The position numbers and the translations under genes were made by a program. Positions 1-5,465 of a stretch of 6,856 bases of DNA are shown here, piece by piece. The DNA is from Candidatus Avelusimicrobium ruminicola (lineage in GTDB: Bacteria > Elusimicrobiota > Elusimicrobia > Elusimicrobiales > Elusimicrobiaceae), in the NCBI GenBank assembly GCA_900319885.1, contig ONQH01000053.1:1-6856 (forward strand), given 5' to 3'. The notes below the pieces were generated by a model. The model saw nothing but the letters and a program-made list of their open reading frames with translations, was not told the origin of the DNA and did not search any database. Numbering within the stretch: the first letter of the stretch is position 1; each line of letters opens with the position of its first letter.

Positions 1-16
1 GTTGTAGAATAGAAGC

Positions 17-157
17 ATGAGTAAACCTCGTGCTTTTTATATTGAACACTGGCAAGTGATCGCCTTCATACTGATGATGTATGACTTTGTGACGATCGCT
101 TTTTCATATTTTTTCGGTCTGTGGCTCAGATTTGATTTTAAGTTCCAACCAGGATAG
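17..157 (+). pseudogene. N-terminal fragment of a CapD/PglF-like polysaccharide biosynthesis membrane protein
   Basis: This 46-codon reading frame runs from an ATG at 17 to TAG at 155-157. It starts MSKPRAFYIEHWQVIAF, contains a hydrophobic segment (about residues 14-36) and ends LWLRFDFKFQPG. A first transmembrane helix followed by a Leu-rich stretch and 'LRFD' is typical of the start of CapD/FlaA1/PglF nucleotide-sugar dehydratases/epimerases, whose full length is about 600 residues and which act in surface polysaccharide or glycan synthesis. The remaining roughly 550 residues, including the NAD-binding Rossmann domain, are absent: downstream sequence encodes an unrelated domain in another frame. 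A TAGAAT box at 5-10 lies too close to the ATG for a normal leader, and no Shine-Dalgarno is evident. Family assignment rests on this short segment alone and is an inference. A free-standing small membrane peptide is an alternative, but the RFD motif argues for a truncated gene. Confidence 0.5.
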
Positions 158-941
158 CGACGCACCCGAAACCGAACAAATTAAAGAGACCCGCATTGTG
201 TACCCGGGGTCTAAATTAGATAGCGTGGGTAAAATTACGCTTGCATTTGATACCAAAACGCATCAACTCAAAGCGTTTGATTTTACAGATGAGCCTTTAT
301 TAAAAAATAAATACGGTGAAGATGACGATATTGCCAAACAAGCCGGCGAATTATTAAGCCAAACGCGCAAACACATGAAACGCTTTATCGCAAAAGTTCC
401 CCAAGAAATCAAAACCGATTTGAAAGCACAATCGCCACTGGGGACGTTGCTTAGCCAATGTTTGCACCAATGGGCCAAATTGGACGGCGCCATTTTGAAC
501 GCCGCCTCTATTAGAAGTCCGCTCCCGCAGGGGGATTTGACGGAATTTGACTTGTACAGAAGTTACCCGTACGGGGATAATATTACGTATGTTACGATCA
601 AAGGGGCCGCGCTGATTAAAGCCCTGCAGGCTTCCCTCAACAAGGAAGATAATTTCCCGCAGATCGCCGGATTCTTTGTGCTGTATGCCGATACGCCGTC
701 CGGTAAAAAAGTAATTCGTGTCACGTTGGATAACGGCCGCGTGGTACGCCCGCAAGATACGTACCGTATTGCGGTAACGGATCATATTTTGGCGGGGGGG
801 TTTGACCATGACGAATTTATTAACGCGCTTGAATTTAAGAGTACCTTTGTAGAGGCCCGGCAAATTATGCGTTCTTGTTTGGTACGCAAAAAAACCGTTA
901 CCGTGCCGGATTTTCGCACTCGTTGGAAAGTTGTCAAATGA
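132..941 (+). pseudogene. 5'-nucleotidase C-terminal domain, lacking the metallophosphatase domain
   Basis: The frame encodes up to 269 residues from a TTG at 132, but a functional start is doubtful. Residues 20-45 resemble the last strands of a calcineurin-like metallophosphatase domain. Residues about 65-235 match the C-terminal substrate-binding domain of UshA/5'-nucleotidase proteins: NAASIR (123-128, for the usual NGGGIR), the LPQGDLTEFDLY stretch, YPYGDN (145-150, for FPFGN), a TYRIAVTDHILAGG segment (210-223) and a divergent GGFDHDEF in place of GGDGY. Complete enzymes are usually 500 or more residues, with an N-terminal di-metal phosphatase domain carrying the catalytic Asp, His and Asn ligands; none of these is encoded here. 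Immediately upstream is the CapD-like fragment in a different frame, so this is most likely a truncated gene without phosphohydrolase activity. The stop overlaps the dus start, so translation through it may still serve dus expression. Confidence 0.65.
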
Positions 942-1912
942 GTTTAATTAAACCGCTTACTATGGGTTCGTTTACGGCTCCTAATAACTTGCTCTTGGCC
1001 CCCATGGCGGGGATCACGGATACACCGTTTCGTATTTTGTGCCTAAAAGGCGGGGCGGGCCTTGTCTGTGCGGAAATGGTATCGGCACATGCCCTCCACT
1101 ATGGCAACCCCAAAAGTGGCCGTATGCTCCAAGTAGCCGCCCAAGAACATCCCGTTTCTATGCAAATTTTCGGCGCGGATGAACAAACTATTGTGGAAGC
1201 GGCCCAACAAGCGCAAGCGCGCGGGGCGGATATAATTGACCTAAATGCCGGGTGCCCTGTTAAAAAAATCAATAAAGCCGGGGCCGGGTGTGTGCTGATG
1301 AAAGATGAAGCCAAACTGGGGCGTTTGGTAGAAGCGGCGGTCAAAGCGGTTTCTATCCCGGTTACGCTTAAGACGCGTATTGCACTAAATCACAAAGAAT
1401 TATTAGCGGTGCGTATGGCCAAACTGGCTGAAAATGCCGGCGCGGCCGCTATTACTTTGCACGCGCGTGCCGCCGTGGATGTGCATACCGGCGCGCCCAA
1501 CATTGACGCGGTGGCCCAGGCGTGTGCGGCCGTTAAAATCCCCGTGATTGGCAATGGAGGCGTAGTCAATGCACAAGTTGCCAAACAATTTTTGGAAGCG
1601 GGCTGTGCGGGGGTTATGATTGGGCGCGGAGCCATTGGCAACCCGTTTATTTTTGCGGATATTCAAACAGAATTAGCGGGAGGAACGGCCGCTACCATGA
1701 CCTCTCAAAAACGCCTGGGAATTTACCTCGCACTCATTCGGGAAAATGTAGCCTATTATGGGGAACGTATTGGGGTAAACCGTAGCCGCAAGACAGCGGG
1801 GTATTGGATTAGTAATTTCCCCAATGCGGCCGAAGTGCGCGGCCAATTTGTCCGGCTGGACACACTGGCCGAAATTGAAAAACTGTTTGAAAAAGTATTT
1901 CAAACCTTCTAA
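938..1912 (+). CDS. dus: tRNA-dihydrouridine synthase, DusB-like
   Basis: This 324-residue FMN-dependent enzyme reduces uridine to dihydrouridine in the D-loop of tRNA, using NADPH. The TIM-barrel signatures are visible in order: APMAGITDTPFR (residues 21-32, FMN site), QIFGAD (76-81), DLNAGCPVKKI (101-111) with the presumed catalytic Cys106, LKTR (144-147), the ITLHAR segment (172-177), PVIGNGGV (202-209) and IGRGAIGNPFIF (228-239, phosphate binding). A helical C-terminal domain follows. Length and motifs fit the DusB/NifR3 family, although the usual RT-Q-Y-G stretch after HGR is altered to AAVDVHTG, so the exact Dus subfamily is less certain. The ATG at 938 is chosen because it overlaps the previous stop as ATGA, has GGAAAG seven bases upstream and starts the conserved region; an upstream in-frame ATG at 875 would add 21 unrelated residues inside the 5'-nucleotidase frame. 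It probably depends on translational coupling with the upstream frame. Confidence 0.92.
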   Translation: MSLIKPLTMGSFTAPNNLLLAPMAGITDTPFRILCLKGGAGLVCAEMVSAHALHYGNPKSGRMLQVAAQEHPVSMQIFGADEQTIVEAAQQAQARGADIIDLNAGCPVKKINKAGAGCVLMKDEAKLGRLVEAAVKAVSIPVTLKTRIALNHKELLAVRMAKLAENAGAAAITLHARAAVDVHTGAPNIDAVAQACAAVKIPVIGNGGVVNAQVAKQFLEAGCAGVMIGRGAIGNPFIFADIQTELAGGTAATMTSQKRLGIYLALIRENVAYYGERIGVNRSRKTAGYWISNFPNAAEVRGQFVRLDTLAEIEKLFEKVFQTF

Positions 1913-2385
1913 ATTTTCTCGTTCATGTAGGTCCACCCTTGTTTTTTAAGACGCTTGCAGATGTAGCGGCCCAGTTTGGTGTTTTGCGTGTAGCAGTTTT
2001 TTTCACGGTGGGTGAGCGTTAAACTGTAGGCGGCCTCCGGCCAGCGGATAGCCTCTACCGTGCACTCTGTGTGGGTGCAAATCGGCATAGAATAGTTGAA
2101 GTTATGGCCAATAAATCCGTACGCTTCCTCATCCCATTGACCTAAATGAATTTGAACCGGGCATTGCATATTTTCTAAAGTGACCACATTGTCTTCTTCA
2201 GGGAACCCATGGTTGAGCCCGTATAGTCTAAAACATTCTTTTACCAGTTTCAAATTTTTCACAGCGTCCGCTGCCCGTGCGTTTTCAGCCGCATATTTGG
2301 AAGTGGGGAAGAAAATAAATACCGCAAGGCCTATTGCGAGCAGAGCCAGTAAAAGGATAGCCGAAACTTTGATAAACTTATACAT
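1909..2385 (-). CDS. Small membrane-anchored pilin-like protein, lacking a prepilin cleavage motif
   Basis: This encodes 158 residues from an ATG at 2385, chosen because GGAG lies six bases upstream and a TM helix follows directly; a longer frame from 2481 would translate the promoter. Residues 5-27 are a strongly hydrophobic segment. The next part (about 30-62) reads like the amphipathic alpha-1 continuation and 'YxLNHGFP' turn of type IV pilins, and the C-terminus has Cys131 and Cys143 in a C-x11-C arrangement ending GRYICKRLKKQGW, similar to the disulphide-bounded D-region of pilin-like proteins. Six cysteines (51, 75, 103, 108, 131, 143) suggest an exported, disulphide-bonded domain. There is no G-F-T-L-x-E prepilin peptidase site, so it is probably a permanently anchored pilin relative or minor pseudopilin-like protein. 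Its function is unknown. It converges on dus with overlapping stops and has no pilus assembly genes beside it. Confidence 0.7.
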   Translation of the reverse strand: MYKFIKVSAILLLALLAIGLAVFIFFPTSKYAAENARAADAVKNLKLVKECFRLYGLNHGFPEEDNVVTLENMQCPVQIHLGQWDEEAYGFIGHNFNYSMPICTHTECTVEAIRWPEAAYSLTLTHREKNCYTQNTKLGRYICKRLKKQGWTYMNEKI

Positions 2386-2416
2386 AGTTTCTCCAAGAGA
2401 TTGTGAAGATAGTTGT

Positions 2417-2446
2417 ATTGTAGCATATAAAATGGTATAGTGTCTG
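2417..2446 (-). promoter_or_regulatory. Putative promoter of the pilin-like gene
   Basis: On the minus strand a TACAAT -10 box (2417-2422) is preceded by TGC, an extended -10 motif. A weak CAGACA -35 box (2441-2446) lies 18 bases upstream. The expected start, near 2410, gives a leader of about 24 nt carrying the GGAG ribosome binding site. The -35 overlaps the left arm of the palindrome at 2442-2460. Confidence 0.45.
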
Positions 2447-2460
2447 TGCCTTGCACAGAC
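2442..2460. promoter_or_regulatory. Perfect 8-bp palindrome, candidate operator
   Basis: GTCTGTGC and GCACAGAC form a perfect inverted repeat around CTT. No T-run follows on either strand, so it does not look like a terminator. It sits between the divergent pilin-like and rplM promoters and covers the -35 of the former, as an operator for a dimeric regulator would. No regulator is identifiable here, so the role is an inference. Confidence 0.4.
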
Positions 2461-2476
2461 GTATTTATAAATTCTC

Positions 2477-2505
2477 CCCACAAAGTGCCCAATTTTTTAT
2501 ATAAT
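2477..2505 (+). promoter_or_regulatory. Putative sigma-70-type promoter of rplM-rpsI
   Basis: A consensus TATAAT -10 box lies at 2500-2505 in an AT-rich stretch. The -35 region is poor: CCCACA at 2477-2482 (17-base spacing) matches only the last three positions. The predicted start near 2512 would place the structured leader at the very 5' end of the transcript. Confidence 0.55.
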
Positions 2506-2511
2506 ATCTAA

Positions 2512-2583
2512 GAAACCACGAGTCATTACTACGTGCGGCCACCACTCCGTGCGAATAATTACAAAAGGTAGAAATAAGAACTT
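2512..2583 (+). promoter_or_regulatory. Structured 5' leader of rplM, possible L13 autoregulatory RNA
   Basis: CACGAGT (2517-2523) can pair with ACTCCGTG (2544-2551) in a seven-pair helix with one bulged C. Inside it GTG (2533-2535) and CAC (2540-2542) can close a CGGC loop. The helix begins just after the predicted transcription start and ends before an AAAAGG (2563-2568) that is 15 bases from the ATG. Autogenous control of rplM by L13 is established in E. coli, and several bacterial L13 leader RNAs are known. I cannot assign this one to a described class, and the fold was found by eye. Confidence 0.35.
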
Positions 2584-3009
2584 ATGACAAAAACATTCTT
2601 ACCTTCCGTCAAGGAAGTAGAAACCAGCCGCAAATGGCACCACATTGATGCCAACGGCCAGACCCTCGGAAGATTGGCAACTCGCATTGCCGTTCTTTTG
2701 ATGGGCAAACACAAAAAAACCTATACGCCCAATATGGATTGTGGGGATTTTGTAGTTGTTACCAACGCTGCCAAAGTAAAACTTACCGGCAAAAAATTGG
2801 AACAAAAAGTATATTTCTCCCACTCTGGCTATGCCAAGGGCGGTAAAGAAACCCCGGTCAAACGGGTGCTCGAAAACAATCCTACCCGCGTATTAGAATT
2901 GGCGGTAAAACGCATGCTGGATGAAAACAAACTGCGTGCTCCCCGCCTTAAACGCTTACGCTTGTTTGCCGGCGAAGCGCACGAATTTACCGAACGCTTT
3001 GGCAAATAA
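2584..3009 (+). CDS. rplM: 50S ribosomal protein L13
   Basis: The 141-residue product is an early-assembling protein of the large ribosomal subunit that binds 23S rRNA; in E. coli it also represses its own operon. The family core is clear: WHHIDANGQTLGRLAT (18-33), GKHKKTYTPNMDCGDFVVV (41-59), KLTGKKLEQKVYFSHSGY (66-83) and AVKRMLDENKLRAPRLKRLRLFAGEAHEF (107-135, paraphrasing the conserved C-terminal half). Length is normal for bacterial L13 (about 142-145), with roughly 10 extra residues at the N-terminus typical of several phyla. rpsI starts 12 bases after its stop, the standard two-gene operon of bacteria. The ribosome binding site is weak or distant, which fits regulation through the leader. 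Confidence 0.98.
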   Translation: MTKTFLPSVKEVETSRKWHHIDANGQTLGRLATRIAVLLMGKHKKTYTPNMDCGDFVVVTNAAKVKLTGKKLEQKVYFSHSGYAKGGKETPVKRVLENNPTRVLELAVKRMLDENKLRAPRLKRLRLFAGEAHEFTERFGK

Positions 3010-3021
3010 GAGGACTAGACA

Positions 3022-3414
3022 ATGAATACGAAAGATTTAAAAACCGGAAGACGCAAAACCTCCGTTGCCCAAGTAGAACTTTTAAAAGGTAAAGGCAACA
3101 TCACCGTTAACACCAAAACTTTAGATGAGTATTTTGGTAACCACGCCCGCTGCAAAGCCGCTGTAAAGGCTCCGTTAACCGTAACGGGTTTGGATAAAAC
3201 CTACGACGTAAACGCTAAAGTAGTTGGCGGGGGTGTATCCAGCCAAGCCGGTGCGTTGCGCCACGCGATTGCCCGCTCTATCGCCGAACTGGGCGAAGAC
3301 CTTAAAAAGGCTGTTAAAAAAGCCGGTTATTTAACGCGCGATCCCCGTATGGTGGAACGCAAAAAACCGGGTCAGCCGGGTGCTCGCAAACGCTTCCAGT
3401 TCTCCAAACGTTAA
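3022..3414 (+). CDS. rpsI: 30S ribosomal protein S9
   Basis: The 130-residue protein belongs to the small-subunit head; its C-terminal tail reaches toward the anticodon loop of P-site tRNA. It carries TGRRKTSVAQV (8-18), the glycine-rich GGGVSSQAGALRHAIAR (69-85), the TRDPRMVERKKPGQPGARK stretch (105-123) and the invariant terminal FQFSKR with final Arg130. The length is standard and nothing appears missing. GAGG at 3010-3013, directly after the rplM stop, lies eight bases before the ATG, so L13 and S9 are translated from one mRNA. The transcript most likely ends at the hairpin at 3447-3479, 32 bases after the stop. Confidence 0.98.
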   Translation: MNTKDLKTGRRKTSVAQVELLKGKGNITVNTKTLDEYFGNHARCKAAVKAPLTVTGLDKTYDVNAKVVGGGVSSQAGALRHAIARSIAELGEDLKKAVKKAGYLTRDPRMVERKKPGQPGARKRFQFSKR

Positions 3415-3446
3415 TCAACAACTGGACGCGAAGTTGCATTTTACGT

Positions 3447-3482
3447 ACGAAACCCAAAACAATTTGTTTTGGGTTTCGTTAC
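3447..3482 (+). terminator. Rho-independent terminator of rplM-rpsI
   Basis: A perfect 14-bp stem pairs 3447-3460 with 3466-3479, with an AATTT loop. The downstream tract TTACTTTCC is only partly T-rich, so termination may be less than complete, but the stem length and the position 32 bases after the rpsI stop make the role likely. Confidence 0.75.
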
Positions 3483-3745
3483 TTTCCGGCGATACAATTT
3501 TCCACATTTGGGCACCTTTTCACCGACTTGCCACTCGTAGCACCTGGCAGTGCAACTTCGGGCAACTTACGGCGCAAATCTGCCTCAAATCTGAAAAATC
3601 ATCTTATCCTCTATTGTACGCGGTGCTCTATCAAAAACAACCCTATAAAACGGGAAAGCAACATTATAAGATGTCACTGCAAACTTGATTTGGAATTTTT
3701 AACGTTAGTTGTAGTTGTTATGTTTGCAAAACAGCGTGCGCAGAA

Positions 3746-3770
3746 GATCCCGTATCAAGTACGGGATGAC
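3746..3770. repeat. Interspersed palindromic repeat (GATCCCG-TCAAG-CGGGATGAC type)
   Basis: Arms ATCCCGTA (3747-3754) and TACGGGAT (3760-3767) flank a TCAAG loop; a G precedes the left arm and GAC follows the right arm. The CCCG...TCAAG...CGGGATGAC pattern matches a REP-like short palindrome known from many unrelated bacterial genomes, where it occurs between genes and is often mistranslated as IPDQVRDD-like peptides. Here the reading is KIPYQVRDD. Only one copy is in this window, so dispersal in this genome is inferred from resemblance. Confidence 0.6.
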
Positions 3771-3787
3771 AACTCTTTTTACACAAT

Positions 3788-3817
3788 AAAAATCCCCGCA
3801 GGGCGCGGGGATTTTTT
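3788..3817 (-). terminator. Terminator of the psd-pssA operon, bidirectional in form
   Basis: TCCCCGC and GCGGGGA form a GC-rich core extended by A5 and T5 arms to about 12 pairs around an AGGGC loop. T-runs exist on both strands: TTTTTT on plus, TTTTT then ATTG on minus. It lies 15 bases past the pssA stop, so the minus-strand operon is its main client; it would also stop plus-strand read-through from rpsI. Confidence 0.88.
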
Positions 3818-3832
3818 GATAAATTAAGCGTT

Positions 3833-4612
3833 TTATTTTTCTACTTTAATGCCGCGGAACGCACGGTAGAGTACCGCCAAAAGTCCAAACAAAATGTAGA
3901 GGGAAAATACCACCAAAATGACATTTTGCGGGAATTTGATAAGCATCACAACTAAAAATACAATCAGCAGTAAGAACCATACGCTTAGTTTCTTTTCGCG
4001 TTTAGCCTTAAAAGCGGCGTACGGGATGTTTGATACCATCAGGATAGCCAAGATGAGCATCATAAACCATACGATATTATACAGGTGTGTTACGTAGGTT
4101 TCCACCAGGGGAATATTGTGGCCGTTTCCGCCTTGCATAATCGTGTAAGAAATGGCAAACGAGGCCAGCAAAGCCGCAGGCGCAGGAACCGGGAGCCCGG
4201 AGAAATATTTTTTAGAGCCTTCCCCGGCGTGGGCCATGGCGTTAAACTTAGCCAAGCGCAGCACCCCAAAGCAGGTATATACACAGGCAATCGGGGCCCC
4301 CCAGATGGGTTTGGCACTAAGTACCATAAAATACATCAAAAATGCCGGCGCGGCACAGAACGAAATGGCATCCGCCAGTGAGTCCATTTCAATACCAAAT
4401 TCACTTTCCGCGCCCAATAAGCGCGCCACGCGGCCGTCAAACATATCAAATACAGCCGCAATTAAAATCAGCCACCCGGCTTGGGAAAAATTGCCTTTAG
4501 TGGCCGCTAAAATGGAGAAAAATCCGCAGGCTAGGTTCCCTAGCGTAAATAACGACGGGGCCGCAATAGCCAACTTGGTAGTTTCTTTAGCACGGTTAGA
4601 TTCGTTTGCCAT
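3833..4612 (-). CDS. pssA: CDP-diacylglycerol--serine O-phosphatidyltransferase
   Basis: This 259-residue integral membrane enzyme makes phosphatidylserine and CMP from CDP-diacylglycerol and L-serine. The CDP-alcohol phosphotransferase signature D-x2-D-G-x2-A-R-x8-G-x3-D-x3-D is complete at residues 56-81, with Asp56, Asp59, Gly60, Ala63, Arg64, Gly73, Asp77 and Asp81 as the metal- and CDP-binding positions. The signature with a preceding PSLFTLGNLACGF stretch (19-31) and several hydrophobic segments to the C-terminus identifies the PssA (Bacillus-type, membrane) class rather than the soluble E. coli type. GAGGG overlapping the psd stop precedes the ATG; only nine bases separate the genes, so psd and pssA are translationally close and form one operon for phosphatidylethanolamine. 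pssA is distal and followed by a strong terminator. Confidence 0.95.
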   Translation of the reverse strand: MANESNRAKETTKLAIAAPSLFTLGNLACGFFSILAATKGNFSQAGWLILIAAVFDMFDGRVARLLGAESEFGIEMDSLADAISFCAAPAFLMYFMVLSAKPIWGAPIACVYTCFGVLRLAKFNAMAHAGEGSKKYFSGLPVPAPAALLASFAISYTIMQGGNGHNIPLVETYVTHLYNIVWFMMLILAILMVSNIPYAAFKAKREKKLSVWFLLLIVFLVVMLIKFPQNVILVVFSLYILFGLLAVLYRAFRGIKVEK

Positions 4613-4621
4613 AATTGCCCT

Positions 4622-5290
4622 CTATTTCCACAACGCCAGCACAGTGATGCCGCCCTGTACTTTTTGCCCTTCTTTTACTACCACGCGTACTTTGTTTTTG
4701 GGCATATAAATGGCCACTTGCGAGCCAAAGCGTACCAACCCCAAGCGGCGGTCTTGCTTAATCGGTTCGTTGGGGTGTACCCAGCATTCAATGCGCCGGG
4801 CAATCGCGCCGGTGATTTGCTCTACGTGGGCAAAGCGGGTCGGATCGCCATCTTTGAATAATTGAATTAAATTGCGTTCGTTTTTAACTGCGCCCGGATT
4901 ATCGGCAAATAAAAACGTGCCTTTATTGTAGAAAATCTCGCCCGTTTTACCGGTAATGGTAGAACGTTGCACGTGAATATCAAAAATGGAGAGGAAGATA
5001 CGTACTACGATAGAGTTGGGGTCCTCTTCGGTTTTGATGGACATTACCGTTCCGTCGGCCGGGCAGGCAATTTCGTCGTCGGCAAACTGCACGTGGCGGT
5101 TCGGGTCGCGGAAGAAATACGCGCAGAATATCCCGATGATAATAAATAGAACGGCCGTTTTCGGCCAGCCGATGGCAAATAAGATAGCGGCCATTAACAT
5201 GCCTGCCGCGCAAAATTTCAAACCCAAAGGTAATACAGTGCCAACCCAATTTACGGACTTGGTTAAAGTGCGTACAATGTCTTTAATCAT
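4622..5290 (-). CDS. psd: Phosphatidylserine decarboxylase proenzyme, short type
   Basis: This 222-residue pyruvoyl-dependent enzyme converts phosphatidylserine to phosphatidylethanolamine and CO2. Two hydrophobic stretches (about 19-41 and 45-60) anchor the N-terminus. PADG (77-80, Asp79), DIHVQRS (104-110, His106) and FGS (188-190) supply the expected Asp-His-Ser set. Self-cleavage between Gly189 and Ser190 would yield a 189-residue beta chain and a 33-residue alpha chain whose new N-terminal Ser becomes pyruvoyl. The small size and the FGS (not LGST) site mark the short PSD-A/type II form found in many non-proteobacterial lineages. No Shine-Dalgarno is visible before the ATG (CCAGTAGTAACTTCC), and an in-frame stop rules out a much longer start. 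It lies 47 bases from tRNA-Leu on the same strand with no terminator between. Confidence 0.95.
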   Translation of the reverse strand: MIKDIVRTLTKSVNWVGTVLPLGLKFCAAGMLMAAILFAIGWPKTAVLFIIIGIFCAYFFRDPNRHVQFADDEIACPADGTVMSIKTEEDPNSIVVRIFLSIFDIHVQRSTITGKTGEIFYNKGTFLFADNPGAVKNERNLIQLFKDGDPTRFAHVEQITGAIARRIECWVHPNEPIKQDRRLGLVRFGSQVAIYMPKNKVRVVVKEGQKVQGGITVLALWK

Positions 5291-5337
5291 GGAAGTTACT
5301 ACTGGTGGGATAAATTGAATGGCAGGTAAAACTTAAG

Positions 5338-5420
5338 TGGGCAGGGGGGGACTTGAACCCCCACGGCCTTGCGGCCAACAGATTTTAAGTCTGTCGCGTC
5401 TGCCATTCCGCCACCAGCCC
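5338..5420 (-). tRNA. tRNA-Leu(UAA)
   Basis: The 83-nt gene folds as a class II tRNA: acceptor GGGCTGG/CCTGCCC, a D-arm with GCG/CGC, anticodon stem ACAGA/TCTGT with loop CTTAAAA (anticodon TAA, reading UUA), a long variable arm GGCC-GCAA-GGCC, and T-arm GGGGG-TTCAAGT-CCCCC. The discriminator base is A, as expected for leucine. CCA is not encoded (ACTT follows), so it must be added by the CCA-adding enzyme. The fifth acceptor pair is a U-U mismatch, which is unusual. The gene has its own extended -10 promoter directly upstream. Confidence 0.95.
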
Positions 5421-5432
5421 TCTTACACATAT

Positions 5433-5463
5433 ATTATAACAAAAAAAATCGGTTCCCGTGCAA
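5433..5463 (-). promoter_or_regulatory. Putative promoter of tRNA-Leu (and psd-pssA)
   Basis: On the minus strand a consensus TATAAT (5433-5438) is preceded by TGT (extended -10). A weak TTGCAC (5458-5463) lies 19 bases upstream across a T8 run. The expected start is within about six bases of the tRNA 5' end, leaving almost no 5' leader. The promoter occupies the gap after the NYN gene stop. Confidence 0.6.
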
Positions 5464-5465
5464 GT

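Larger units (their letters stand above)
3415..3832. other. Gene-free spacer between rpsI and pssA
   Basis: This 418-bp spacer lies between convergent operons. It holds the rpsI terminator, an interspersed palindrome (3746-3770) and the pssA terminator. It also has several widely spaced inverted repeats: 10 bp (3429-3438 with 3551-3560), 8 bp (3600-3607 with 3666-3673) and 7 bp (3678-3684 with 3722-3728). The two shorter pairs are within chance expectation for this length. Two overlapping frames of about 100 codons exist here, but they overlap each other and rpsI or the repeats and show no protein family features, so I do not call genes. Confidence 0.6.

Noticed and set aside
5..10. TAGAAT as a -10 box for a leaderless CapD-like transcript
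   Set aside because: The -35 region lies outside the window and the gene is truncated, so it cannot be supported.
875..937. In-frame upstream ATG extending dus by 21 residues
   Set aside because: The added residues are unlike Dus proteins and lie inside the preceding reading frame; the ATG at 938 has a ribosome binding site and starts the conserved region.
2386..2481. N-terminal extension of the pilin-like protein from an ATG at 2481
   Set aside because: It would translate the palindrome and the extended -10 promoter, and puts 32 polar residues before the TM helix; GGAG sits before the ATG at 2385.
3600..3728. 8-bp and 7-bp inverted repeats as a structured small RNA
   Set aside because: Pairs of this length are expected by chance in a few hundred bases, and no promoter or conserved fold supports an RNA gene.
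3380..3827. Two overlapping small plus-strand frames of about 100 codons
   Set aside because: They overlap each other, the rpsI end, the terminators and the palindromic repeat, and show no recognisable protein features or ribosome binding sites.
4085..5318. Plus-strand frames of up to 185 codons antisense to pssA and psd
   Set aside because: They are shadows of two minus-strand genes with complete catalytic motifs.
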